The position numbers were made by a program, and so were the translations under genes. From Luteimonas fraxinea (GTDB lineage Bacteria > Pseudomonadota > Gammaproteobacteria > Xanthomonadales > Xanthomonadaceae), in contig NZ_CP089507.1 of the NCBI RefSeq assembly GCF_021233355.1, positions 1,736,001-1,800,000 of the forward strand: a DNA stretch of 64,000 bases, written 5' to 3'. Position 1 is the first letter of the stretch. Each line of letters begins with the position of its first letter. The notes beneath the pieces are model-generated. The model was not told the origin of the DNA, did no database searches, and was given only the letters and a program-made list of their open reading frames with translations. Positions 37,552 through 46,319 of the stretch are shown in pieces.

Positions 37552-39521
37552 TCCGATCTCTGCTGCTGTCGTGCGCGCTGCTGTCGCTGGCGCCGCTCGC
37601 TTCCGCGCAGGCACCCACAACCCACGCGCATGTGCCGACGCCGCAGGACATCGCCGCGCTGGCCGCGGTCGACGATCCGCAGATCAGTCCCGATGGCCGC
37701 AAGATCGCCTACACCGTCGGTACGCCGCGCGCGGACGGCAAACCGCCGCGCACACAGCTGTGGCGCGTGGCCTTCGACGGCGATGCTGCGCCGCGCGTAA
37801 TCCCCACGCCTGCCGAGGCCAGCGACCGTCAACCGCGCTGGTCGCGCGACGGCAAGCAGCTGCTGTTCCTGTCGGACCGGCCCGTGCCGGGCGGGCAGAC
37901 ACTCGGCGCGAACCAGGTCTGGCGCGTCGCTGCCGACGGCACGCAGGCGACGCTGCTGACCCGCGCCGCGACCGACGTCGCCACCTTCGATCTGTCCGCC
38001 GATGGCCGCCGCCTTGCCTGGATTGCGACCGATGCGCCCTCGCACGCAGACGCCGCTCGCATCGCGGCCAAGGACGATGCGGTCGTCGTCGAACAGCCCA
38101 CGCGGTTCTCGCGTGTCTGGCTGCAGGACCTCGAAACCGGCGCGGCGCGCGTGCTGACGCCGACCGGGATGCAGATCCACGATCTCGCCTGGTCGCCCGA
38201 TGGCCGCACGCTGGCGCTGCGCCGCTCGACCGGCACCACGCTCAACGACTTCTGGTACGACTCGGCGGTCGTGCTGCTGGATGTCGACAGCGGCCGCATC
38301 GGCGATGTGCTGGAACCGCACGCGTCCGCGCATCCGCTGCAGTGGTCGCCGGACGGGACGCGCCTGCTGTACGGCCGGCTCGGTGCGCACGGCATGGTCG
38401 CGACGCCGATCGTCCGCAATATCGCGCGCGGCACGCAGGTCGCACTCGGTGAGTCCTGGCCCGGCACGCTGTGGCTCGCGCGCTGGCAGACCGACACCAC
38501 GCTGCTCGGCCAGGGCCAGCGCGGTATCCGCGGCGCGCTGTTGCAGCTCGATGCGTCGAGCGGCGCGGCCACCGAACTCGCGCAGCCGCAGATTCCGTAT
38601 CGCAGCTTTACCGCATCCGCCGATGGCCGCATCGCCTATCTCGGCCTGCGCGACGACAGCCCAGGGAATGTGTGGACCTGGGACGGCACGCGACTCGCGC
38701 AACGCAGCGATCACCAGCCGCAGGTCGCGGACTGGGCGCTCGGGCGCGTGCGCGAGCTCGAATGGGCGTCGTCGCGCGACGGACGCGCGATCAGCGGCCT
38801 GCTGGTCACGCCGTCGGACTGGGACGGCGCGACGCCGCTGCCGACGCTGGTGCAGATCCACGGCGGACCGGCGTGGGCGTGGTGGTCGGGCTGGCAGGGC
38901 TCGTGGCACGAATGGGCGCAGCTGCTCGCCACGCGCGGGTACGCCGTGTTGCTGCCGAATCCGCGCGGCTCCGAAGGCCATGGCAGTGCGTTCGCCGAAC
39001 TCGCCCGCGGCGACTGGGGTGACGGCCCGCTGCAGGACGTGCTCGACGGCGTCGATCTGCTGGAGGCCGAAGGCGTGATCGACCCGAAGCGCCTCGCGAT
39101 CGGCGGCTGGAGTTACGGCGGTTACCTGTCGGCGTGGGCGGTCGCGCGCAGCGACCGGTTCCGCACTGCAATCGTCGGCGCCGGCGTGCTCGATCTCGCC
39201 AGCGCGGCGCTGACCAACGACGTGCCGGATTACCTGCCCGGCTACTTCGGCGATCCGCTGCACGAACGGCGCACCTACGACGCGCAGTCGCCGGTGCATC
39301 ACGCGAAGGATGTGCGCGTGCCGGTGCTGCTGCTGCACGGGGAAGCCGATGCACGCGTGCCGCTGTCGCAGGCGCAGATGTTCCATCGCGCCTTGCGCTT
39401 CAACGGCACGCCGGTCGAACTGGTGACCTACCCGCGCGGCCCGCACTGGTTCCACGAACAGGCGCACGAAATCGATCTGCAGCAGCGCGTCGTCGACTGG
39501 CTCGATCGCAGCTTGCGTTGA
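37548..39521 (+). CDS. Secreted S9-family prolyl oligopeptidase-like peptidase
   Basis: A 657-residue peptidase. Signal peptide at ~1-20 (SLAPLASAQA), an N-terminal seven-bladed propeller (~35-400) and a C-terminal alpha/beta hydrolase domain (~420-657) with Ser in GGWSYGGYLSAW, Asp in GEADARVPLSQ and His in RGPHWFHEQ. This is the dipeptidyl/acylaminoacyl-peptidase group. It is likely periplasmic, trimming peptides after TonB-dependent entry. Last gene of the operon; its start overlaps the previous stop by ATGA. Confidence 0.93.
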   Translation: MIRSLLLSCALLSLAPLASAQAPTTHAHVPTPQDIAALAAVDDPQISPDGRKIAYTVGTPRADGKPPRTQLWRVAFDGDAAPRVIPTPAEASDRQPRWSRDGKQLLFLSDRPVPGGQTLGANQVWRVAADGTQATLLTRAATDVATFDLSADGRRLAWIATDAPSHADAARIAAKDDAVVVEQPTRFSRVWLQDLETGAARVLTPTGMQIHDLAWSPDGRTLALRRSTGTTLNDFWYDSAVVLLDVDSGRIGDVLEPHASAHPLQWSPDGTRLLYGRLGAHGMVATPIVRNIARGTQVALGESWPGTLWLARWQTDTTLLGQGQRGIRGALLQLDASSGAATELAQPQIPYRSFTASADGRIAYLGLRDDSPGNVWTWDGTRLAQRSDHQPQVADWALGRVRELEWASSRDGRAISGLLVTPSDWDGATPLPTLVQIHGGPAWAWWSGWQGSWHEWAQLLATRGYAVLLPNPRGSEGHGSAFAELARGDWGDGPLQDVLDGVDLLEAEGVIDPKRLAIGGWSYGGYLSAWAVARSDRFRTAIVGAGVLDLASAALTNDVPDYLPGYFGDPLHERRTYDAQSPVHHAKDVRVPVLLLHGEADARVPLSQAQMFHRALRFNGTPVELVTYPRGPHWFHEQAHEIDLQQRVVDWLDRSLR

Positions 39522-39537
39522 GCGTGTTTCGACACGC
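39522..39537. terminator. UUCG-loop hairpin between convergent genes
   Basis: GCGTGT and ACACGC pair around a TTCG loop in the 27-bp gap between the S9 peptidase and LysE stops. UUCG loops are very stable in RNA. The stem is short and has no T-run. Confidence 0.5.
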
Positions 39538-39548
39538 GCCGAAGCATT

Positions 39549-40166
39549 TCAGTTGAACGCGAGGCGGACGCCGAAGCCGACCAGGCACGCGCCGGCGATC
39601 CGCCGCAGCCACGTGGTGATCCGCGGATCGCGGGCGACGCGTGCGCGCAGCGCGTGTCCGGCGAGGATCAGCAGCGAGCAGTACAGCAGGCCCAGCACGC
39701 AGATCAGCGCCGACATCGTCGCGAACGTCGCGACGCCGCGGTGCTGCGCCGGATCGATGAACAGCGGAAAGAACGCCATGTAGAACAGCACGGCCTTCGG
39801 ATTGAGCAGCGTGATCAGCAGGCCCTGCCGGAACCAGTGGCCGCTGCCCATCGAGACCATGCCCGAGCCGTCGCCGCGACTGCGCAGCAGCTGCACGCCG
39901 ATCCACACCAGATACGCCGCGCCGAGCCACTGCACGCCGCGGAACAGCATCGGATTGGCGGCGAGCAATGCGGCCACGCCGCCTGCAGCCAGCCACAGCA
40001 GGATCTGGTCGCCGAGCGCCAGCCCGAAGAACGCCGCGTAGCCGCCGCGCACGCCGCCGCGCGCGGTCGCGGTCAGCAACGCGAAAGTGCCCGGCCCCGG
40101 AATCGCGAGGAACACGAGCACCGCGACCACGAAGGTCGGCAGATCGGAAATGCCCATCCAGCCCAT
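39549..40166 (-). CDS. LysE/RhtB-family amino-acid exporter
   Basis: A 205-residue membrane protein with about six transmembrane segments and the LysE N-terminal signature VFLAIPGPGTFALLTATARGG (in part) plus LLNPKAVLFYMAFFPLFID. It exports amino acids or related compounds. It converges on the peptide-degrading operon, and could act as a release valve for amino acids from peptide breakdown, although it is transcribed separately. ATG at 40166 chosen; a second ATG lies three codons inside. Confidence 0.9.
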   Translation of the reverse strand: MGWMGISDLPTFVVAVLVFLAIPGPGTFALLTATARGGVRGGYAAFFGLALGDQILLWLAAGGVAALLAANPMLFRGVQWLGAAYLVWIGVQLLRSRGDGSGMVSMGSGHWFRQGLLITLLNPKAVLFYMAFFPLFIDPAQHRGVATFATMSALICVLGLLYCSLLILAGHALRARVARDPRITTWLRRIAGACLVGFGVRLAFN

Positions 40167-40359
40167 GTCGTCACCGCCGCGGATCGAGCGCGAATGATAC
40201 GCAGGCGACACGCGCGATCGGCACCGGGCTGCGCGTTTCGATGCCGGTTCACGGCGCCTCGTCGGCGCGGCTGGCACGGTATGCAGTCGCGGGCATCGAC
40301 GCAGGGCGGCCAGACGGCCGGGAGGCGATGGTCGCAATTCCCTGCTGCCGGAGATCCCC

Positions 40360-41508
40360 ATGCATTCACGTCGCACCTTTCTGTCCGCCGCCGCGCTCGG
40401 CGCTGCCACCCTCGCCGCCGCGCCGCTGATCGCCAGTGCGCAGACCACACCCGGGGATGTCCTGCCGACGCAGGGCCGTCGTGGCGCCAGTCCATTGCCG
40501 ACCAATCCCGCGGGCGGTCGCAAATACCGCCCGACCGCGCGTGTCGGTCTCGGCGGTGCGCCGCTCGGCAACAACTGGGCAGTGGTCACCGAAGACGACG
40601 CGCAGGCCACGCTGGAAGCGGCGTGGGATGGCGGCATGCGCCTGTTCGACACCTCGCCCTGGTACGGCCTGGGCCGTTCCGAGCGTCGCTTCGGCCATGT
40701 GCTGGGCCAGAAGCCGCGCGAGGAGTACGTCATCTCCAGCAAGGTCGGCCGCCTGCTGACCGCGACGAAGGAGACGCCGAAGGTCAGCTGGAAGGAGCCG
40801 CCGCCGTTCGCGTATCGCTACGACTACAGCGCCGAGGGCACGCGACGTTCTGTCGAGGACAGCCTGCAGCGTCTCGGCATCGATTCGCTCGACATCGTGC
40901 TCGTGCACGATCTGTCGCCCGACAACGGCGACATGGGCGAGCGCTGGCTCGAGTACTTCGAGCAGGCGCGCACCGGTGCGTTCCCGGAACTGACGAAGAT
41001 GCGCGAGGAGGGCCTGATCAAGGCCTGGGGCATGGGCGTCAACACGCCGGACCCGGCGATGCGCGCGATCGAGGTCGCCGATCCGGACATCTTCCTCCTC
41101 GCCTGCCAGTACTCGCTGCTCGACCACACGAATGCGCTCGAACACACCTTCCCGCACCTCGCCACGCGCGGCATCTCGGTGATCGTCGGTTCGCCGTTGC
41201 TGGCCGGCTTTCTCGCCGGGCGCGACCGGTACCTCTACGGCTCGCAGCCGGTGCCGCCGGATGCGCAGCAGAAGCGCGCGAAGGCCGAAGAGATCGTGCG
41301 CGCGCACGGCGTCGATCTGCGCACCGTTGCGCTGCAGTTCGCCAACGCACCCGAAGTGGTCTCGGCGATCGTGCCGGGCTCGCGCAATGCCGAACAGGTG
41401 GCCGCGAACATCGAATCGATGTCGGTCGCGATTCCGGCGGCGGTGTGGTCGGACCTGCGCGCCGCGAAGATCATCACCGCGAACGCGCCGGTGCCGAACG
41501 CGGCTTGA
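40360..41508 (+). CDS. Aldo/keto reductase with Tat-like signal
   Basis: A 382-residue reductase resembling D-threo-aldose 1-dehydrogenase. The catalytic tetrad is readable: Asp and Tyr in RLFDTSPWYGLG, Lys in VISSKVGRL and His in VLVHDLS. The N-terminus carries a twin-arginine-like signal (SRRTFLSAAALGAATLAAAPL), which is uncommon for an NAD(P)-dependent cytoplasmic family and suggests export of the folded enzyme. A GGAGA site precedes the ATG. Confidence 0.88.
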   Translation: MHSRRTFLSAAALGAATLAAAPLIASAQTTPGDVLPTQGRRGASPLPTNPAGGRKYRPTARVGLGGAPLGNNWAVVTEDDAQATLEAAWDGGMRLFDTSPWYGLGRSERRFGHVLGQKPREEYVISSKVGRLLTATKETPKVSWKEPPPFAYRYDYSAEGTRRSVEDSLQRLGIDSLDIVLVHDLSPDNGDMGERWLEYFEQARTGAFPELTKMREEGLIKAWGMGVNTPDPAMRAIEVADPDIFLLACQYSLLDHTNALEHTFPHLATRGISVIVGSPLLAGFLAGRDRYLYGSQPVPPDAQQKRAKAEEIVRAHGVDLRTVALQFANAPEVVSAIVPGSRNAEQVAANIESMSVAIPAAVWSDLRAAKIITANAPVPNAA

Positions 41509-41520
41509 GACCGTTGAACG

Positions 41521-41544
41521 CGTCCGGCGCTACGGCGCCGGACG
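41521..41544. terminator. UACG-loop hairpin spanning a stop codon
   Basis: CGTCCGGCGC and GCGCCGGACG pair around a TACG loop, a c(UNCG)g tetraloop. It lies in the 21-bp convergent gap after the aldo/keto reductase and runs into the end of the opposite gene, whose stop codon falls at the loop. Probably limits read-through in both directions. Confidence 0.55.
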
Positions 41545-42066
41545 TGCCGCGACGCGCGCACGCACCGCGTCGATCAGTGCCGGCAAGGTCTCGTACCTCG
41601 GCACCGCGTAGCGCTCGGCGGTGATGTCGAGATTGCCTTTGCGGAAGTAGCCCGCCGGCGCGGCGAGCAGCAGCTTGCCCGAGCGGGCGTACAGGCCGAA
41701 TTCCAGCAGCGTGATCGGGCTCTGCGTGCCGGGTGCGAAATACATCAGCACGAGATCGGCGCGCTCCAGCGCGTCGAGTTCCCATTCCACCTGACGGCGG
41801 AACTCGGGCTCGTCAGCCTCGGGTCGCCACTCGGGATTCCAGTCGGCGCGGCGCGGGTTGAGCAGCACCACGTCGAGATCGGCCAGCGCGTCCTGCACGT
41901 CCTGTTGCCAGTCACCGGCACGGCCCATTTCGATACTGCCGGCGAGGAACACCTTCTGGCGCGCATCGTCGGCAATTGCGTCGGGTGAGGTGATCGTCGT
42001 CGCGGCGGACGCCGACAGCGGCGCGAGGGCGAACAGACACAGCGCAACGAACAGGCATCGGGACAT
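41530..42066 (-). CDS. Nucleoside 2-deoxyribosyltransferase-like, exported
   Basis: A 178-residue protein with a signal peptide (CLFVALCLFALAPLSASA) followed by a nucleoside-2-deoxyribosyltransferase-like domain: VFLAGSIEMG, VVLLNPRRADWNP and the catalytic-Glu segment SPITLLEFGLYARSGK. Such proteins normally work in the cytoplasm on deoxynucleosides, so the export signal is unusual. ATG at 42066 preferred over a GTG three codons upstream. Confidence 0.82.
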   Translation of the reverse strand: MSRCLFVALCLFALAPLSASAATTITSPDAIADDARQKVFLAGSIEMGRAGDWQQDVQDALADLDVVLLNPRRADWNPEWRPEADEPEFRRQVEWELDALERADLVLMYFAPGTQSPITLLEFGLYARSGKLLLAAPAGYFRKGNLDITAERYAVPRYETLPALIDAVRARVAARPAP

Positions 42067-42136
42067 CACGGGCACACGCAGTCAGGGACGCGCCATGATC
42101 GCAGACGCCCGCCGTCGTGTTCGTGTCACCGATTGC

Positions 42137-43261
42137 TCAACGTGGCGGCCGCGCGGTCAGCACATCGAAGGCTTCGTCGATCTGCTCGGGCGAAAAGCCG
42201 CAGTGGCCTTCTCCCGCCGGCGGCAGCACCGTCACCTTGTCGGCATGCCCCGCCGTTGCTGCGAGCGCGGGATAGACGCTCTGCCAACGTGGCGGAATCG
42301 TCGGATCGTTCTGGTTGTAGCGCAGCACCAGCGGCTTGCCGATGTTGCCGCGCAGCTCGGTGGTGTCGTCCAGATAGGCCATCGCCTGCGGGCTGGCGGT
42401 GTAGCGACGCACGCCTGCGTTGAACGCGGCATCGTCGCCGAAGCCGCTGTACACCGTGTCGCGATTGCCGACCGGCAGACCGCCCGCGCGCGCGATCATT
42501 TCGCGCTGTACCAGCACGTGCAGGCTGAGCGTGCCGGCGAGCGCATCGGGCGCGACTTCCAGTGCGCGCGCCAGCGTAGCGGCGGCGTCGGGGTTGGCTG
42601 CGAGCGCAGTGCCGATCGCCTGCATCAACGCGACCTGGTCGGCGCGCGGATCATCGAGCGGGGGTGCCGCGGGATCGGACAGACGGCCGCCCGGCAGGTC
42701 GGCATCGGGAAACAGGACATCGAACGCGACCAGCGAGCGCAGCGTTTCCGCGAACACCTGCGTTGCCGGCACATTGACGCCACACAGCGACAGCGCGCCG
42801 TCATAGGCCGCGCCGTGCTGTTCCAGGCTTGCGAGTGCGACCAGGCCGCCCATCGACATGCCGAGCAGCCAGCTGCGTTCCGGCGCGTGCCGCGCAGCGA
42901 CATGGGCGCGCAGGCGTTCGCTGTCAGCAATCGCATCGGCAACCGCCCAGCCTTGTGATGCATAGGCGCTTTCGGCGACCGCATAGCCGCGGGCGAGGAA
43001 GATCGCCGTCGCGGGATCGGCCGGCCACGGCGTGTCACGCGGCGCACCGCGCGTCTCGTAGCCGTGCAACAGCACGACGAGTTCGCCGTTCCAGTCGGCC
43101 GGAATTTCGAAGCGGTAGGGCGAGCCGGCGAGCGTGCCGGTATCGACCACCGGTGCCACGCTCGTGATCGGCGCCTGCGGTTGCGCGGACGTGCCCGCAC
43201 AGCCTGCGAGCAGGGCGATGGCGACCGCGAGTGCGGCGTTGCGCAGCAGGTGATGTCGCAT
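42137..43261 (-). CDS. Putative alpha/beta-hydrolase lipoprotein
   Basis: A 374-residue protein. Lipoprotein signal (AIALLAGC, lipobox Cys ~21), then an alpha/beta hydrolase: VVLLHGYETRG oxyanion region, nucleophile Ser in LGMSMGGLVALAS, acidic residue in RYNQNDPTIPP, and catalytic His in GEGHCGFSPEQI. Substrate unknown; it should act at the envelope. GGAGG lies 9 nt before the ATG at 43261. Confidence 0.85.
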   Translation of the reverse strand: MRHHLLRNAALAVAIALLAGCAGTSAQPQAPITSVAPVVDTGTLAGSPYRFEIPADWNGELVVLLHGYETRGAPRDTPWPADPATAIFLARGYAVAESAYASQGWAVADAIADSERLRAHVAARHAPERSWLLGMSMGGLVALASLEQHGAAYDGALSLCGVNVPATQVFAETLRSLVAFDVLFPDADLPGGRLSDPAAPPLDDPRADQVALMQAIGTALAANPDAAATLARALEVAPDALAGTLSLHVLVQREMIARAGGLPVGNRDTVYSGFGDDAAFNAGVRRYTASPQAMAYLDDTTELRGNIGKPLVLRYNQNDPTIPPRWQSVYPALAATAGHADKVTVLPPAGEGHCGFSPEQIDEAFDVLTARPPR

Positions 43262-43314
43262 CGTCAGAACCTCCCCGGGCCTGCGGCGGAGCATCGCACG
43301 ACGCCGGGGCGCGG

Positions 43315-43713
43315 TCAGCCGGTAGCCGGCGGCGCCTCGCGCACTTCTTCCATCAGCCCGACGAGGTTGCCGTCCGGGTCACGCAGGAACCCGATCCACA
43401 GATCGTGGTCGGGAATCCGCGCGGCGAGCGCAGGTGCGCGCTCCGCCACGGCGCCCTTCGCAACGCAGCCTTCGAAGACACGCACGATGTCGTGTACGTG
43501 GAAATACAGTACCGAGTTGCGACCCGGTTCGCCTGCGCCCTGCGGCGTACTCAGCATCAGCCGCACGCCGCCCGCATCGAGAAACGCGAGCCCGGGCCCG
43601 GCGCGGAACAGGAAGTCGAGGGCCAGTACGTCGCGGTAGAAGCCGAGCGCGGCGTCGAAGTCGGACACGGTGACGGCGACCTGGCGCAGGGCGATGGGCG
43701 CGGGACTGTTCAT
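43315..43713 (-). CDS. VOC-family (glyoxalase-fold) protein
   Basis: A 132-residue protein with the paired beta-alpha-beta-beta-beta modules of the vicinal oxygen chelate family: VAVTVSDFDAALGFYRDVL, then LYFHVHDIVRVFEGCVAKG and the end motif FLRDPDGNLVGLMEE. Could be a lyase, dioxygenase or resistance protein; the metal-ligand set is not clearly complete. Its ATG overlaps the stop of the upstream lipoprotein gene (ATGA). Confidence 0.88.
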   Translation of the reverse strand: MNSPAPIALRQVAVTVSDFDAALGFYRDVLALDFLFRAGPGLAFLDAGGVRLMLSTPQGAGEPGRNSVLYFHVHDIVRVFEGCVAKGAVAERAPALAARIPDHDLWIGFLRDPDGNLVGLMEEVREAPPATG

Positions 43714-44141
43714 CGCGCGCAGCTCACGGCGCGTCGCGCGGGCGTCGTCGCAGCTTCCCAGGGCGCCGGCTGGATCTGGTCGCTGACGCCCCAGTGATAG
43801 ACGAACGCGGCGCCATCGTCGGTGGTGCCATGCGCGCGGATCGGCCCGAGGCCCGAATCGAATCCCCAGGTCTGGTCCAGCGATTCCACACGCAGCTGTG
43901 CGCCTGGCGCGAGTGTGCGGACCAGACGCACGCGGTTGAAGGCGTGGTTCGTGGTGTCGACGGGCAGCGTCTGCAGCGACAGCGCGGGTTCGTCGCGGAT
44001 CGCGTACAGGCCCGCTGATTGCTGCAGCACGACCTGCGTCGGCACGGTCAACGGCAGGCACGCATCCCGCGCAAGATCGTGGGTGCCCTCGCAGCCGGCA
44101 AGTGCCAGCGCGGCCAAAGAGACGAGAGGGCGGATCGACAT
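43710..44141 (-). CDS. Small lipoprotein, unknown function
   Basis: A 143-residue protein with a lipoprotein signal (SLAALALAGC) and two more cysteines. No family recognised. Translationally coupled to the VOC-family gene by a 4-nt overlap. A longer frame starting at 44234 is less likely because the signal peptide begins at 44141. Confidence 0.78.
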   Translation of the reverse strand: MSIRPLVSLAALALAGCEGTHDLARDACLPLTVPTQVVLQQSAGLYAIRDEPALSLQTLPVDTTNHAFNRVRLVRTLAPGAQLRVESLDQTWGFDSGLGPIRAHGTTDDGAAFVYHWGVSDQIQPAPWEAATTPARRAVSCAR

Positions 44142-44234
44142 GGCGCTTCCACGGCGGACGCGGCGCGTCCTGACGCCGGCACGATAGCCCGGCGACGGTG
44201 CAGGTGCATCCGCGACATGCAGGATCTGCTGCAC

Positions 44235-44471
44235 TCAGGCGTGGTCGACGCGCGCGAAGCGCGGCACCTTGATGCCGTCGATATCGACCGTTTCGACGAA
44301 CATCGCATGCGGCCGCACCCACAGCGCGCCTTCGCCATACAGCGGCCGGTAGACCACGACCGGTTCCAGCGTTTCGCTGTGGCGCGCCACACCGATGACG
44401 TCGTAGTCGCGACCCTTGTAATGGCGGTAGCGACCCGGCGCGAGCGCGGGCAATGCAGGCAGATCGGACAT
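44235..44471 (-). CDS. DUF1653 protein
   Basis: A 78-residue protein made of one DUF1653 domain: LAPGRYRHYKGRDYDVIGVA, then VVVYRPLYGEGALWVRPHAMF. The family is widespread and of unknown function. GGAGA precedes the ATG by 5 nt. Confidence 0.9.
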   Translation of the reverse strand: MSDLPALPALAPGRYRHYKGRDYDVIGVARHSETLEPVVVYRPLYGEGALWVRPHAMFVETVDIDGIKVPRFARVDHA

Positions 44472-44498
44472 CGGTGTCTCCGTTGAAAAGTGCGCGGA

Positions 44499-44744
44499 TC
44501 AGCGACGTCCGCTTGGCGCGCGTCTGGTCGTCGACCTCAGCAGGCCGAAGCCGTAGACGAGCAGACCGGCCACCACCACGGCGCCGCCGACGATGCGGCC
44601 CAGATCACGCGCCTCGCCATCGGTGGCGAACAGATGGATCGCAACCAGCACGCCCGCGCCGATCAGCAGCAGGCAGCGGCCGACCATCACCATCGGCCGG
44701 GTGAACCGCCGCTTCGCTTCGTCGATCGAACGGTTGCGCTGCAT
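44499..44744 (-). CDS. Small two-helix membrane protein, unknown
   Basis: An 81-residue protein with two predicted membrane helices (VGRCLLLIGAGVLVAIHLF and IVGGAVVVAGLLVYGFGLL), a basic N-terminus and a basic C-terminus. No family recognised. The ATG at 44744 has GAGG 9 nt upstream. It is divergent from rmuC, 82 bp apart, and lies 27 bp upstream of the DUF1653 gene on the same strand. Confidence 0.7.
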   Translation of the reverse strand: MQRNRSIDEAKRRFTRPMVMVGRCLLLIGAGVLVAIHLFATDGEARDLGRIVGGAVVVAGLLVYGFGLLRSTTRRAPSGRR

Positions 44745-44814
44745 CGTCGTCGCCTCGTGTGCCATTCGGGATGCGAGTTTCGCATGCAGGCGCAGCCGCT
44801 GAGACGGCGCCCGC

Positions 44815-44820
44815 TAGAAT
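44815..44820 (+). promoter_or_regulatory. Candidate -10 element of rmuC (leaderless)
   Basis: TAGAAT ends 6 nt before the rmuC ATG, which would place the transcript start at or beside the start codon. No ribosome site fits in between. Confidence 0.4.
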
Positions 44821-44826
44821 CACCGG

Positions 44827-46278
44827 ATGAATGCCACGCTCGTACTGCTCGCCCTGATCCTGCTGCTCGTCGCCATCGCGACCGGCCTCCTCGTCGTTCT
44901 GCTGCTGCGTCGCCCTGGCCAAGGCAGCGACGCCCTGGAGCGCGTGCTGCGCGAGGAACAGCGCGACGGCCGCGGCGAACTGCGCCAGCAGCTCGATGCC
45001 TCGGCGGCGTCGCAGGCGCAGCGCATCGATGCATTCGGCGCGCAGCTGCAGGCCGTCGCCGCGCGCACCGACCAGCGTCTCGACGAGTTCACCGTCCGCA
45101 CCGATGCGCGGCTCGACACGTTCACCCGCACGACCGACGAGCGCCTCGGCGTGCTGCGCGCGGCGCTGACCGAAGACGCGCGCAAGACGCGCACCGAAGG
45201 CGCCGAGCAGCAGCAGCGTTTCGCCGACGCACTCGGCGCACGCCTCAACGAGCTGACCCAGCGCAACGAACAGCGCATCGGCGAAATGCGCACGACGCTG
45301 GAACAGCAGCTGCAGCGCCTGCAGGCCGACAACGCCAGCAAGCTCGACCAGATGCGCGCGACCGTCGACGAAAAACTGCAGACCACGCTCAATACGCGTC
45401 TCGATGCCTCGTTCAAGATCGTGTCCGAGCGCTTGGAACAGGTGCAGCGCGGCCTCGGTGAAATGCAGCAGCTGGCGACCGGGGTGGGCGACCTCAAGCG
45501 CGTGCTGACCAACGTCAAGGATCGTGGCGGCTGGGGCGAAGTGCAGCTGGAGAACATCCTCGAGCAGACGCTGACGATGGAGCAGTACGCGCGCGGCGTG
45601 CGGGTGAAGCCCGACAGCGCGGAAGCGGTGGACTTCGCGATCCGTCTGCCCGGTCGCGGCGACGACACGGTGGTGTGGCTGCCGGTCGACGCCAAGTTCC
45701 CGCGCGAGGATTACGAACGCCTGATCGACGCGCAGGAGAAGGGCGACGTCGAGGCGCTCAAGAGCTCGGCCGCGCAGCTCGAACGCGCGATTCGCGTGCA
45801 GGCGAAGTCGATCAGCGACAAATACGTGTGCCCGCCGCACACGACCGATTTCGCGGTGATGTTCCTGCCGACCGAAGGCCTGTACGCCGAAGTAATCCGC
45901 CGCGCCGGTCTGGTCGATCTGCTGCAGCGCGAACATCGCGTGGTGCTGGCCGGCCCAACCACGTTCACCGCCCTGCTCAACAGCCTGCAGATGGGCTTCC
46001 GCACGCTGGCGATCGAGAAGCGCTCCAGCGAAGTCTGGCAGGTGCTGGGCGCGGTGAAGAGCGAGTTCGGCAAATTCGCCGGCATTCTGGAAAAGGCCGA
46101 GAAGCAGATCACCACGGTCGGCAAGAGCCTCGGCGAGGCCAGCCGCAAGACCCGCACGATCGAGCGCCGCCTGCGCGGTGTGGAGACGCTGCCGGGGCCC
46201 GATGCGCAGGCGCTGCTGGGCGAGGCGCTGGACGATGTGGCGGGCGACGAGGACGACGAGGGGTCGCAGGAGCCGTAA
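44827..46278 (+). CDS. rmuC: DNA recombination protein RmuC
   Basis: A 483-residue RmuC. One N-terminal membrane helix (~4-26), a long coiled coil (~35-210, rich in Gln, Glu and Arg) and the conserved RmuC domain (~220-430) beginning at LTNVKDRGGWGEVQLENILEQ and including LPVDAKFPREDYERL and FLPTEGLYAEV. The domain resembles a restriction-endonuclease-like fold and limits inversions at short repeats in E. coli. An acidic tail ends the protein. Confidence 0.94.
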   Translation: MNATLVLLALILLLVAIATGLLVVLLLRRPGQGSDALERVLREEQRDGRGELRQQLDASAASQAQRIDAFGAQLQAVAARTDQRLDEFTVRTDARLDTFTRTTDERLGVLRAALTEDARKTRTEGAEQQQRFADALGARLNELTQRNEQRIGEMRTTLEQQLQRLQADNASKLDQMRATVDEKLQTTLNTRLDASFKIVSERLEQVQRGLGEMQQLATGVGDLKRVLTNVKDRGGWGEVQLENILEQTLTMEQYARGVRVKPDSAEAVDFAIRLPGRGDDTVVWLPVDAKFPREDYERLIDAQEKGDVEALKSSAAQLERAIRVQAKSISDKYVCPPHTTDFAVMFLPTEGLYAEVIRRAGLVDLLQREHRVVLAGPTTFTALLNSLQMGFRTLAIEKRSSEVWQVLGAVKSEFGKFAGILEKAEKQITTVGKSLGEASRKTRTIERRLRGVETLPGPDAQALLGEALDDVAGDEDDEGSQEP

Positions 46279-46319
46279 GCGCTCCCGCGCGATGACGCGC
46301 GGTTCGTGATTCGCGTGGT

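Noticed and set aside
37284..39467. A 727-codon frame antisense to the S9 peptidase
   Set aside because: No motifs; the plus-strand peptidase has signal peptide and full catalytic triad.
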